Positions 1 to 7,782 of a DNA stretch of 22,222 nucleotides are shown piece after piece; position 1 is the first letter of the stretch; each line of letters begins with the position of its first letter. A program made the position numbers and the translations under genes. The notes beneath the pieces were generated by a model. That model saw only the letters and a list, made by a program, of their open reading frames with translations. It was not told the DNA's origin and did not search any database. The stretch spans positions 1-22,222 of the forward strand of contig JALHEL010000016.1 in the NCBI GenBank assembly GCA_022837205.1, read 5' to 3'. The stretch is from Leptolinea sp. GTDB taxonomy: Bacteria; Chloroflexota; Anaerolineae; Anaerolineales; Anaerolineaceae.

Positions 1-855
1 AATCATATCTTTGACACAATGATCGCAGCGAGGATTCTGGGGCGAAAAGAAGTCGGTCTTGCCGCGATGCTGGAATCCGAACTCGGAATTCGTTTGGAAA
101 AAAAGTACCAAAAAGCAAATTGGGGAATTCGTCCCATTCCCGAAGATATGCTGAAATATGCAATTCATGATACGGATTATTTAATTGAACTGAAAGACAA
201 ATTGGAGCAAGAACTATCTGAACGGAATCTGACGGAACTGGCGCAGGAAGATTTTGATCGGGTTTGTAAAACTCCGTCCGGACAATATGCCCCGGAGACG
301 ACAAATTGGTGGAATATCGCCGGAAACAATCATCAACTGACCGTGCAGCAAATCGGCATGTTGCAGGCTGTCTGCGAGTGGCGCGAACGGATCGCCAAAA
401 ACATGAATATCCCCGTTTTCAAAGTAATGCAAAATCATGTTATGCTGGAGCTTTGCTTGAATCCTCCGCAATCGGAGGAAGAATTGGCAAATATCAAAGG
501 AATGCGGAAATCCCTGATCGAAAAAGAAGGGAAAAATTTAATGAAAATCTTCAAAACCACCGATCGTGACATTCGTTGTATTCCCCGCCCGCCAAAGACA
601 AAAATCCCGTGCGATTCAACATTACAAAGGCGTGAGCACCTGAGAAACTGGCGAAAAGAAACCGGGATCAAATATGATGTTCCGTCCGATGTAATTCTTC
701 CTCGTGATATCATGGAGGAAATTATTTGTAAAAATCCGCAAAACGAAGCACAACTTCAATCGATTATGGTTGATCTTCCATGGCGCTACAGACAATTTTC
801 AACCGAAATTATTCAGCTGTTGAATAAATTAGAAGAACAAAAGGAGTTCGCATGA
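1..855 (+). CDS. rnd: Ribonuclease D, 5'-truncated by the window edge
   Basis: This is a 3'-5' exoribonuclease of the DEDDy type, a family that trims tRNA and other structured RNA precursors. The frame is open from base 1, so the first visible ATG (19) is internal: the codons before it read NHIFDT and join the family signature FDTMIAARILG. The end of the nuclease domain is visible, with GLAAMLESELGI, the W-x2-RPI block and the third exonuclease motif YAIHD (Y-x3-D, bases 157-171). An HRDC helical domain follows (about bases 320-570; VCEWRERIAKNMNIPVFKVM), then a second, weaker HRDC-like segment to the C-terminus. The first exonuclease motifs lie outside the window. The stop overlaps the next ATG (ATGA), which implies translational coupling. 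The family assignment is secure; the true start cannot be seen. Confidence 0.88.
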   Translation, partial: NHIFDTMIAARILGRKEVGLAAMLESELGIRLEKKYQKANWGIRPIPEDMLKYAIHDTDYLIELKDKLEQELSERNLTELAQEDFDRVCKTPSGQYAPETTNWWNIAGNNHQLTVQQIGMLQAVCEWRERIAKNMNIPVFKVMQNHVMLELCLNPPQSEEELANIKGMRKSLIEKEGKNLMKIFKTTDRDIRCIPRPPKTKIPCDSTLQRREHLRNWRKETGIKYDVPSDVILPRDIMEEIICKNPQNEAQLQSIMVDLPWRYRQFSTEIIQLLNKLEEQKEFA

Positions 856-1259
856 TTTGGATTGTTCCGCTTATTTTTGTCCTCGTTGCGGGGTATATCT
901 TTTGGTGGAACAGCAACGAAAATAAAGCAATTCCGGATACCGATGCCGTTGACCTTTTCAAAGAAGCCCAACGAATTCTTTCGAATTCCGTTTTCAAGCG
1001 AAATTCCCTTTTCTCACGACCCACCGCTCAGTTTGGTTACCCGATAAATGCCGGCCATCCGAATGGACAACCTCCGGCACAAACAAATGAAACGCCGAAA
1101 GAAATAGAGACTCCCGGCGACTCTGCCCAATCCGGATCAACCGATCATTCATCCGGAATCGAGAAATTACCCTCTTCTTCGGATTCGGAAGAACCTGTTA
1201 GCCATGAAGATAAATCGGAAGATCAAAACAAAGATAATTCATCCCATCCAGATTCCTGA
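852..1259 (+). CDS. Small membrane-anchored protein with acidic, disordered tail; function unknown
   Basis: I do not recognise this 135-aa protein. Residues 2-19 form one hydrophobic segment (IWIVPLIFVLVAGYIFWW) that is either a membrane anchor or an uncleaved signal. The middle (about 30-60) is polar and weakly basic. From about residue 65 the chain is low complexity, rich in Ser, Glu, Asp, Pro and Asn, and probably unstructured. Its ATG overlaps the RNase D stop by 4 nt, so it is almost certainly co-transcribed and translationally coupled with it. That linkage, rather than any domain, is the main support for it being real. An overlapping reading frame at 862-1047 is a shadow. A role at the membrane in RNA turnover would be speculation. 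Confidence 0.65.
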   Translation: MIWIVPLIFVLVAGYIFWWNSNENKAIPDTDAVDLFKEAQRILSNSVFKRNSLFSRPTAQFGYPINAGHPNGQPPAQTNETPKEIETPGDSAQSGSTDHSSGIEKLPSSSDSEEPVSHEDKSEDQNKDNSSHPDS

Positions 1260-1365
1260 TTGAGGATATCCATTCCTTTGTTTTCGCTTTTATCCCTTAT
1301 CCGCCGGTATTCAATCACCACAGAAAACGTCGACCAAATAAGTATCACCTTTCATCAATCTTCGG

Positions 1366-1394
1366 TTGACGGTACGCCGTACTTTCTGTATAAT
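1366..1394 (+). promoter_or_regulatory. Sigma-70 type promoter of the valS T-box transcript
   Basis: TTGACG (1366-1371) and TATAAT (1389-1394) are separated by exactly 17 nt, a near-consensus housekeeping promoter. The expected start is about 1401, about 20 nt before the first T-box helix. Such a strong promoter fits a gene controlled after initiation by attenuation. Confidence 0.85.
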
Positions 1395-1401
1395 TTGCCT
1401 C

Positions 1402-1675
1402 AATATATCGTAAGAGATGTCGGATTAAATTGTCGAAATACCCTGACAGAGAAGGGCTGCAGCTGAGAATCCCGAGGGAAATATACGACAACTGTCATCC
1501 GATAAGATTTGCTGAAGAACGCTATCCGATTTATAGCCAGTAGAACAGCACGGCGGAGAACCGTTATCAATCTCAGACAAGAGAGCACACCCGTTTCTTG
1601 GAACCAGTGTGAATTGAGGTGGTACCGCGGAAATTAAACACTTTCGTCCTCTTTCGGACGAAAGTGTTTTTTCTG
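1402..1675 (+). promoter_or_regulatory. T-box riboswitch (tRNA-Val sensing) in the valS leader
   Basis: This leader senses uncharged tRNA-Val and controls valS by transcription antitermination. The base of Stem I is TCGGAT (1420-1425) paired with ATCCGA (1497-1502). Above it an internal loop separates a second helix, TGTCG (1431-1435) with CGACA (1486-1490). The 3' side of the loop reads ACTGTC followed by A, which puts the specifier codon GUC (Val) at 1494-1496. The T-box core GAGGTGGTACCGCGG lies at 1616-1630. Its bulge UGGU (1620-1623) can pair with a tRNA 3' end ACCA, matching the usual discriminator A of tRNA-Val. The terminator is a 14-bp stem (1636-1649 with 1656-1669) plus a U run. 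Helix assignments were made by eye; the specifier agrees independently with the downstream gene. Confidence 0.93.
1636..1672 (+). terminator. Rho-independent attenuator of the valS T-box
   Basis: Bases 1636-1649 (AAACACTTTCGTCC) pair perfectly with 1656-1669 across a 6-nt loop, and the stem runs into six Ts (1667-1672). In the T-box model this forms when charged tRNA-Val is abundant. Binding of uncharged tRNA stabilises the competing antiterminator built on the T-box core. Confidence 0.92.
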
Positions 1676-1688
1676 AATAGGAGGAAAA

Positions 1689-4415
1689 ATGGATGGAACA
1701 AATATAAACCAACATGAACTGCCGAAAACATATGATTTTGCAGCGAATGAAGAAAAGTTATATCGATGGTGGGAAGAACAAGGATATTTTAAGCCGTGGA
1801 ACGATCCCAATAAACCGGATTTTAATCCCGACCATACTCCTTATGTCATATCCATCCCTCCTCCGAATGTGACGGGTGAATTGCACCTCGGGCATGCCAT
1901 GTTTGTTTCTATGGAAGATTTAATGATTCGCTATCATCGAATGAAAGGAATGCCCACACTTTGGGTCCCGGGAACCGATCATGCCGGTATCGCAACACAA
2001 ATGGTTGTGGAACGGGCTTTAAATGCGCAGGGAATTAAACGGGAAGATCTGGGAAGAGAAAAATTCATCGAAAAAGTATGGGAGTGGAAAGAGAAATATC
2101 ATGATCGAATTGTAGCCCAGATCCGTCGTCTCGGCGCCTCCTGTGATTGGGACCGTGAACGATTTACCTTGGATGAAGGCCTTTCAAAAGCTGTACGCGA
2201 AGTCTTTGTTCGATTTTACGAAGACGGATTGATGTATCGCGGACCGAGAATCGTAAACTGGTCTCCCAAGCTTCAGACTGCCGTCTCCGATCTGGAAGTC
2301 GAATATTCCGAAGAACCCGGAACACTTTATTATTTCAAATACATGTTGGCGGACGGAAGCGGAGATTATTTGCCGGTGGCAACGACCCGTCCGGAAACAA
2401 TCCTTGGCGATACCGCCGTCGCCGTTCACCCGGAAGATGAACGGTATCAAAAATATATCGGCAAGACAGCGCTTGTCCCCATAGTCGGGCGAGAAATCCC
2501 GATTATTGCGGATGAATATGTCGATCGTGAATTCGGTACGGGCGTTGTGAAAATCACTCCCGCACATGATCCCAACGACTATAAAATCGGTGAAACTCAT
2601 CACCTGGAAATGATTAATATTTTGACCAAGGATGCCAAGATTAACGAAGCGGGCGCCCCTTACACCGGAATGGACCGCTTTGAATGCCGAAAAAAGATTT
2701 GGGCGGATATGAAAGAAGCCGGGTTGGTCATCAGAGAAGAACCATATATGATGAATATTCCGCGTTCTCAACGATCCGGCGAAATCATCGAACCGATGAT
2801 TTCGACTCAATGGTTTCTCAAGATGAAACCGCTCGCGGAACCGGCGCTTGAAGCCGTTCGCAACGGCAGTATCACCATCATTCCGGACCGGTTTACCAAA
2901 GTTTATTACAACTGGTTGGAAAATATTCAGGATTGGTGCGTCAGCCGCCAACTATGGTGGGGGCATCGTATCCCGGTTTGGTATTGTCAGGACTGCGGAG
3001 AAGTTTCCGCTTCGCGGACGGATTTGGAAGTTTGTCCGAAATGCGGCAGTAAGAATATCGAACAGGATCCGGATGTATTGGATACCTGGTTTTCTTCGTG
3101 GTTGTGGCCTTTTTCAACTCTCGGCTGGCCGGAAGAGACGCCTGATTTTAAATATTTTTATCCGACCACTATGATGGAGACCGGATATGATATTCTGTTT
3201 TTCTGGGTCGCCCGAATGATTATGAGCGGTCTCTATTTCACCGGCAAGATCCCCTTTAGCCAAGTTTATCTGCACGGATTGGTTCGGGATGAACACGGGA
3301 TGAAAATGAGCAAGACCAAGGGAAACGTGGTTGATCCTTTAACCGTTATGGATCAATTCGGGACGGATGCATTACGTTTCACCTTACTGGTGGGATCGAC
3401 CGCCGGGAATGATACAAACCTGAGCGTCAAGAAGGTGGAAGCGAATCGAAATTTTGCCAACAAGCTCTGGAACGCCGGCAGATTTGTTATCGGAGCGCTC
3501 GATAAAGCGCCGAGTCGAGCGGACGACGGCAGCCCGATCCAGCCGACTTTGGCAGATCGTTGGATTTGGGCGCGTTTACAAAATTTGATTACTGACGTTG
3601 AACGTTTGTTTGAAAGCCATCAATACGGAGAAGCCGGTCGGCAGATTTATGATTTCTTCTGGAGCGAATATGCGGATTGGTATTTGGAAATCGCCAAAAT
3701 CCAATTAAGCCGGGGAGGAAATACGGCATTTAACACCGCTCGTTTATTGGTGCGGATTTTGGATACCTGCCTCAGATTGTTACATCCCTTTACCCCGTAT
3801 GTAACCGAGGCATTATGGGGACATTTAAAAACAGCGGCCATCGATCAATCGGAAGCTTATGCGCCGGCGCACGGTTGGGAAGAAGCCTTGATTATCGCCA
3901 AATGGCCTGAAGCTGAATCAATCGGTGAATCGGATCAACTTGCCGTCAAAGATATGTTGATGATCCAAGATGTAATCCGGGCCGTTCGCAATATACGTAC
4001 CGAAAAAAATGTGAAACCGGGAACATTGATTCCGGCGACAATCGTCACGGGCGAAAAAACAGCTGTTTTTGAATCGCAACGGGATGCAATTGCAACATTG
4101 GCACATCTCGATCCCGATCAACTGGAAATTCTTCCGCATTTGGATACACCGCCCGCGGATCGGATCTCAACTGCGGCTTCCGGTATAGGTATCTTTTTGG
4201 AAATCGAAGAAGAAATCGATTTGGCTGCCGAACGGGATCGTCTGCAAAAAGAATTAGCAGAAACCGATGAACAGATCGATCGGCTTGAGAAACTTTTAAA
4301 TTCTCCGTTTTCCATGAAAGCTCCGGCTGCCGTCGTTGAAAAAGAGCGTGAAAAGCTTGCAAAATACCGGGAGACAGCTATTAATCTTAATAAGCAACTG
4401 AGCGGTTTGCGCTAA
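1689..4415 (+). CDS. valS: Valyl-tRNA synthetase
   Basis: This class I synthetase charges tRNA-Val with valine in the cytoplasm. The 908-aa length is normal for the family. The HIGH motif is HLGH (66-69, within PPPNVTGELHLGHAM). The editing domain carries the TTRPET block near residue 230. A CxxC...CxxC zinc ribbon lies around 433-455, followed by DVLDTWFSS, typical of ValRS. The KMSKS loop is KMSKT (539-543), a mild variant. The C-terminal 70 residues are Glu/Lys/Leu rich and form the coiled-coil arm that contacts tRNA. AGGAGG (1679-1684) fixes the start at 1689. The gene is monocistronic, between its T-box leader and a terminator at 4437-4474. Expression should rise when tRNA-Val is undercharged. 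Confidence 0.98.
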   Translation: MDGTNINQHELPKTYDFAANEEKLYRWWEEQGYFKPWNDPNKPDFNPDHTPYVISIPPPNVTGELHLGHAMFVSMEDLMIRYHRMKGMPTLWVPGTDHAGIATQMVVERALNAQGIKREDLGREKFIEKVWEWKEKYHDRIVAQIRRLGASCDWDRERFTLDEGLSKAVREVFVRFYEDGLMYRGPRIVNWSPKLQTAVSDLEVEYSEEPGTLYYFKYMLADGSGDYLPVATTRPETILGDTAVAVHPEDERYQKYIGKTALVPIVGREIPIIADEYVDREFGTGVVKITPAHDPNDYKIGETHHLEMINILTKDAKINEAGAPYTGMDRFECRKKIWADMKEAGLVIREEPYMMNIPRSQRSGEIIEPMISTQWFLKMKPLAEPALEAVRNGSITIIPDRFTKVYYNWLENIQDWCVSRQLWWGHRIPVWYCQDCGEVSASRTDLEVCPKCGSKNIEQDPDVLDTWFSSWLWPFSTLGWPEETPDFKYFYPTTMMETGYDILFFWVARMIMSGLYFTGKIPFSQVYLHGLVRDEHGMKMSKTKGNVVDPLTVMDQFGTDALRFTLLVGSTAGNDTNLSVKKVEANRNFANKLWNAGRFVIGALDKAPSRADDGSPIQPTLADRWIWARLQNLITDVERLFESHQYGEAGRQIYDFFWSEYADWYLEIAKIQLSRGGNTAFNTARLLVRILDTCLRLLHPFTPYVTEALWGHLKTAAIDQSEAYAPAHGWEEALIIAKWPEAESIGESDQLAVKDMLMIQDVIRAVRNIRTEKNVKPGTLIPATIVTGEKTAVFESQRDAIATLAHLDPDQLEILPHLDTPPADRISTAASGIGIFLEIEEEIDLAAERDRLQKELAETDEQIDRLEKLLNSPFSMKAPAAVVEKEREKLAKYRETAINLNKQLSGLR

Positions 4416-4436
4416 ATAATCTTCTCTTTCGGAAAC

Positions 4437-4474
4437 AAAAAAGTCCCTTTTTATCATTTGAAAGGGACTTTTTT
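4437..4474. terminator. Bidirectional terminator between valS and the aldo/keto reductase gene
   Basis: AAAAAAGTCCCTTT (4437-4450) is perfectly complementary to 4461-4474 around a 10-nt loop. The A run on one side and T run on the other give a U tract on either strand, so it can serve both convergent genes. Confidence 0.92.
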
Positions 4475-4481
4475 GTCGATT

Positions 4482-5648
4482 TCAAGCCATGCGATCGGCC
4501 AAGGCACGCATATGAACCGGAATTTGAATCTTTTGCGGACATTTTCGCAAACATGTTCCGCAATTAATGCACTGTTCGGCTCTGGCTTCTTTGGGTAAAA
4601 ATTCATAAGCACGCTTGCTTTCCGCAAAGTTATCAAACATGTAAAGTTCATTAAGAACATTGAGATTTTCCGGGATATTGACTCCGTGCGGGCAGGGCAT
4701 ACAATATTCACAGCCCGTACAAGGTGCGATAATCCGTTTCCAATACATGTCCCGAACTCGAGAATAAAGAGCCAGCTCTTTTTCGGACAAAATGCCCGGT
4801 GCGGCGTTTTCCGCGGCAGCGATGTTTTCTTTGACCTGCTCCAACGCTCCCATTCCGCTCAAAACCACCGAGACTGCCGGATCATTCCATACAAAATACA
4901 AACCTCGCTGTGCCGGTGTCCAATCCCGATGTTCGGATTCCTTCCAAAGGTCACTGATTTCTCTTGAGGGAATGGATACCAACTTTCCGCCCCGTAAAGG
5001 TTCCATAATCGTCATTCCCAATCCTTTGGAAGATGCGTAATGCAATCCTTCGGTACCGGCTTGCCTGTTGACGTCTAAATAGTTATATTGGTTATATTGA
5101 ATTTGAGCGAACTCCCAATCAAAGGCATTAATAATTTCCTTAAATACGGATAAATCATCATGAAACGAGAAACCGAGGTGGCGGACTTTTCCGGATTCTT
5201 TCGCCTTTTGTAAAAAATCCAACATCCCCAATTCAACCATGCGATCCCAAGTCGGCTTCGTTAAACTATGCGCCAGGTAAAAATCGATTCGATCTGTTTT
5301 CAAGGAACGCAGAGAGGCATTCAAAGCTTCTTCAAATTCTTCTTTTTTATAGATATTAAAGGTTGGCAATTTAGTGGCAAAGAATATTTTTTCCCGCTTT
5401 GCTCCTCGAAAACAATCACCGAGCACATCTTCGCTAAACCCTTTTTTGACTGCCGGATTCATCGGACGATGATAGGTATAAGCGGTATCAAAATAATTTA
5501 CACCATGATCAAAAGCATAATTCAGCATCTCATCGGTTTTCGCCACATCAATCTTTTCGGGTTTCCCATCCAACACCGGCAAACGCATACAACCGAACCC
5601 CAGTACCGAAACGGTCTCACCCGTTTTCCCAAATTTTCTGTATTGCAT
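4482..5648 (-). CDS. Aldo/keto reductase with C-terminal ferredoxin-like domain (COG1453 type)
   Basis: This 388-aa protein is a predicted cytoplasmic oxidoreductase. Residues 1-290 form an aldo/keto reductase barrel with the family tetrad visible as Asp54 and Tyr59 (FDTAYTYH), Lys93 (FFATKLP) and His127 (YLAHS). The C-terminus adds two 4Fe-4S motifs: CTGCEYCMPCP (Cys310, 313, 316, 319) and CINCGTCLRKCP (Cys360, 363, 366, 370). This fusion is a known family, common in anaerobes, and suggests electrons can pass between a ferredoxin partner and the NAD(P)H-type barrel. The substrate is unknown. The start is supported by a GGGGGAGG ribosome site just upstream on the minus strand (about 5656-5664). 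It stands alone, convergent with valS. Confidence 0.9.
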   Translation of the reverse strand: MQYRKFGKTGETVSVLGFGCMRLPVLDGKPEKIDVAKTDEMLNYAFDHGVNYFDTAYTYHRPMNPAVKKGFSEDVLGDCFRGAKREKIFFATKLPTFNIYKKEEFEEALNASLRSLKTDRIDFYLAHSLTKPTWDRMVELGMLDFLQKAKESGKVRHLGFSFHDDLSVFKEIINAFDWEFAQIQYNQYNYLDVNRQAGTEGLHYASSKGLGMTIMEPLRGGKLVSIPSREISDLWKESEHRDWTPAQRGLYFVWNDPAVSVVLSGMGALEQVKENIAAAENAAPGILSEKELALYSRVRDMYWKRIIAPCTGCEYCMPCPHGVNIPENLNVLNELYMFDNFAESKRAYEFLPKEARAEQCINCGTCLRKCPQKIQIPVHMRALADRMA

Positions 5649-5796
5649 TTTTCGACCTCCCCCGGAAATAAACTCCGGATCAAATGTTATCGATAAAGAT
5701 TAAGAATATTGTATTTCAATCTTCCGAATTCCGGAAATAAAAAAATGCACTTATCGGAATATTTTTCTTTTCATCCTCTATATTTCAAACACTTAG

Positions 5797-5802
5797 TATA
5801 AT
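5797..5802 (+). promoter_or_regulatory. -10 box of the parvulin lipoprotein gene; leaderless transcript predicted
   Basis: TATAAT at 5797-5802 ends 9 nt before the ATG at 5812. A start about 7 nt downstream of the box falls within a few bases of the ATG, leaving no room for a Shine-Dalgarno site, and none is visible. No good -35 box is present at the expected spacing. Confidence 0.6.
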
Positions 5803-5811
5803 AATTTCCTG

Positions 5812-6729
5812 ATGAAGACCATATTCCGATTTTTATTTATTTTCGCCCTGCTGATTTCGATCGGTTCGTGCGGCACAATCAATCAAATGATTCATCCGCC
5901 TACAGCCACGCCGTCAGCGACATTGACCGCCACCATTACCCCGACCTCCTTACCAACCCTCACACCGACACCGCCGCCGGCAGTGGCAATTGTAAACGGT
6001 ATTTATATTTGGCAGGAAGATTTTGATATGACCGTTGCCAACCTTCGCCGGGCATATTCAGATACACAATCGATGCAACCTTCCGAAGAAACTTTGAAAC
6101 AAGAAGCGTTGGATACCTTAATCGATGAAACCTTATTCCAGGCTGCCGCGGTAAAAGACGGGATCATCATTTCGGATGAAGAATTGGATACCCGAATTCA
6201 ATCTCTCATTGAAAAGACGGGAGGATCGGATGCTTTTCGACAATGGTTATCCGAGAATCATTACAGTGAAAGCAGCTTTCGGCGAGCATTAACCCGTGAA
6301 ATTTCTGCCGCCAAAATTCGGGAAAAACTCTTTTCGGAAAAATTAACGGGAATCGAACAAATTCATGCCTATCAGATCTTTACCGCTACCCATGCCGAAG
6401 CCAATACCATTAAAACAAAACTGGATTTGGGGCTGAATTTTATCGATCTTGCCAAAACCAACGATTCCATTACCGGCGGTGATTTGGATTGGGTCGCACG
6501 AGGCATTTTGGTTTATCCGCAATTGGAAGATGCGCTTTTTGCCCTGCAACCGGGAAGCTACAGCGATATCATCGAGACGGATATCGGATTCCACATCTTG
6601 TATGCCGCGGAGAGATCAACGGATCATGCACTGACACCGCAGTCCCGCCAAATTCTCGAACACAAGATCCTATCGGATTGGGTCAAGGAACAAAAATCTT
6701 CCGCGGAAATCATCATGCTGAATAAATAA
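5812..6729 (+). CDS. Parvulin-type (SurA/PrsA-like) peptidyl-prolyl isomerase lipoprotein
   Basis: This is a predicted surface foldase for exported proteins (305 aa). The N-terminus is a lipoprotein signal with the lipid-bearing cysteine at Cys20 (IGSC). A Thr/Pro-rich spacer follows (about 31-57), typical of Anaerolineae exported proteins. Residues 60-165 resemble the SurA N-terminal chaperone domain (IVNGIYIWQEDFD..., LDTLIDETLFQAA). Residues 175-270 match the PpiC/parvulin fold: spaced Ala/Lys helix, FIDLAK, GGDLDWVARG, and IGFHILYA at the end. The first parvulin histidine region (IHAYQIFT in place of the usual ARHILV) is unusual, so isomerase activity is less certain than chaperone function. 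It lies 11 nt before the next gene and has its own -10 box, with no ribosome site. Confidence 0.85.
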   Translation: MKTIFRFLFIFALLISIGSCGTINQMIHPPTATPSATLTATITPTSLPTLTPTPPPAVAIVNGIYIWQEDFDMTVANLRRAYSDTQSMQPSEETLKQEALDTLIDETLFQAAAVKDGIIISDEELDTRIQSLIEKTGGSDAFRQWLSENHYSESSFRRALTREISAAKIREKLFSEKLTGIEQIHAYQIFTATHAEANTIKTKLDLGLNFIDLAKTNDSITGGDLDWVARGILVYPQLEDALFALQPGSYSDIIETDIGFHILYAAERSTDHALTPQSRQILEHKILSDWVKEQKSSAEIIMLNK

Positions 6730-6740
6730 AGATTCTTAAA

Positions 6741-7610
6741 ATGCCGACAACACGATACGATCCGGATCTCCTTGACCGGATAGACAGAAAAAGGAAGAAA
6801 AAACGGAGAGAATCTTGTCTGTCTCGCCTGCTTCTGATGATATTGATCCTTTCGATCATTATCGCCGTTTTCTTTGTTTGGGTTCTCACACAAAAAAATA
6901 AAAAAAAGCCCATCGAAACACCGGGCATTGAAACCAGTTGGTATGAACAGACTTTTGATGTTCTTTTTTCGTCGATTACACCGACTCAAACCGACACGTT
7001 TACTCCGACCCTTCCGACTCCGACCGTCACTCAGACAAATACAATGACTCCGACCGTTTCTCTTACTCCGACTCAAACTCCGACGCCGAGATTAAGAACC
7101 CGAACGCCGTCCGGCGGAAATCAGCTCCCTACCAGCACACCTCTTCTGTTATTAAATGCCGCGGAAACGGAAATTGCCAATTTAAAAATCGCCGAGACTT
7201 CGATCAGCGCTTCGTCTACGCCCGCTGCCACCCCTGATATGTGGTTTGAAATTCAAGGTCAACCCGGTGCGACGAACGCGGAGATCATCTATCCCAATGC
7301 CGAATGCTCTTGGATGGGGGTTGCCGGATTGGTGAATGATGCCAGAGGGGATCCCATCATCGGATTGTATGTCCAAGTCGGGAACTTCCCAGACGGTGAA
7401 ATCCGAGAAACTCTAACCGGTCTTTTCCCTATCTATGGGGAATCCGGTTATGAAATTACCATAGCCCGACCGGTTATGGAAATTCCGCAGCCTCTTTGGA
7501 TTCAATTATTGAATGAATCCCATGTGCCGGTTTCGGAAAAAGTTTATTTCAAACCGAGCAACAGTTGCGAGCGCAGTTTGATACTGATCAACTTCAAACG
7601 GGTACGTTAG
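6741..7610 (+). CDS. Membrane-anchored protein with Thr-Pro linker and unassigned C-terminal domain
   Basis: I cannot assign a function to this 289-aa protein. The N-terminus is strongly basic (DRKRKKKRRE, 15-24) and followed by one membrane helix (about 29-50), giving a cytoplasmic N-terminus and an external C-terminus. Residues 80-145 are a low-complexity Thr/Pro/Gln linker. The last 120 residues form a compact domain that looks beta-rich (CSWMGVAGLVNDARGDPIIGLYVQVG...). Two cysteines sit at its edges (CSW and NSCERS) and could form a disulfide. The block resembles 'C-W-x-G-x-A-G-x-V-x-D-x-x-G' Ig-like or carboxypeptidase-regulatory-like modules in Chloroflexi exported proteins, but this is from memory of style only. 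It follows the parvulin gene by 11 nt with no visible ribosome site, so the two are probably co-transcribed. Confidence 0.75.
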   Translation: MPTTRYDPDLLDRIDRKRKKKRRESCLSRLLLMILILSIIIAVFFVWVLTQKNKKKPIETPGIETSWYEQTFDVLFSSITPTQTDTFTPTLPTPTVTQTNTMTPTVSLTPTQTPTPRLRTRTPSGGNQLPTSTPLLLLNAAETEIANLKIAETSISASSTPAATPDMWFEIQGQPGATNAEIIYPNAECSWMGVAGLVNDARGDPIIGLYVQVGNFPDGEIRETLTGLFPIYGESGYEITIARPVMEIPQPLWIQLLNESHVPVSEKVYFKPSNSCERSLILINFKRVR

Positions 7611-7742
7611 ACCGAAGAAAACCGAAAAATCACATTGGATCATCTATCTTCTCTTTAACAAGTCGGAATCGATGATCAACATTACCAAAGAGATTCTTTA
7701 TTAAGATTTATTCACAATCCGTCGGAGAAGTATGAACCGCCC

Positions 7743-7773
7743 TTGCTTTGTTTTTTAATTTTCATTGTAAAAT
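7743..7773 (+). promoter_or_regulatory. Promoter of the SGNH-like lipoprotein gene; leaderless transcript predicted
   Basis: TAAAAT (7768-7773) ends 9 nt before the ATG at 7783. TTGCTT (7743-7748) is a possible -35 at a long 19-nt spacing. Initiation about 7 nt past the -10 would give an mRNA starting within about 3 nt of the start codon. Confidence 0.5.
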
Positions 7774-7782
7774 ACTTAAGGT

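Noticed and set aside
1260..1466. A 68-codon plus-strand frame between the small membrane protein and valS
   Set aside because: It runs through the promoter and Stem I of the T-box and has no ribosome site or protein-like composition.
2184..2951. A 255-codon minus-strand frame inside valS
   Set aside because: It is antisense to conserved ValRS domains and resembles no known protein; long shadow frames are expected opposite a real gene with this codon use.
6900..7130. Thr-Pro repeats as a possible CRISPR or DNA satellite
   Set aside because: The ACNCCG-like periodicity comes from coding a Thr/Pro/Gln linker in a real reading frame; there are no spacers or fixed DNA repeats.
7639..7696. Inverted repeat GATCATC/GATGATC between the membrane-anchored protein and SGNH genes as a terminator
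   Set aside because: The arms are short and far apart and no T run follows.
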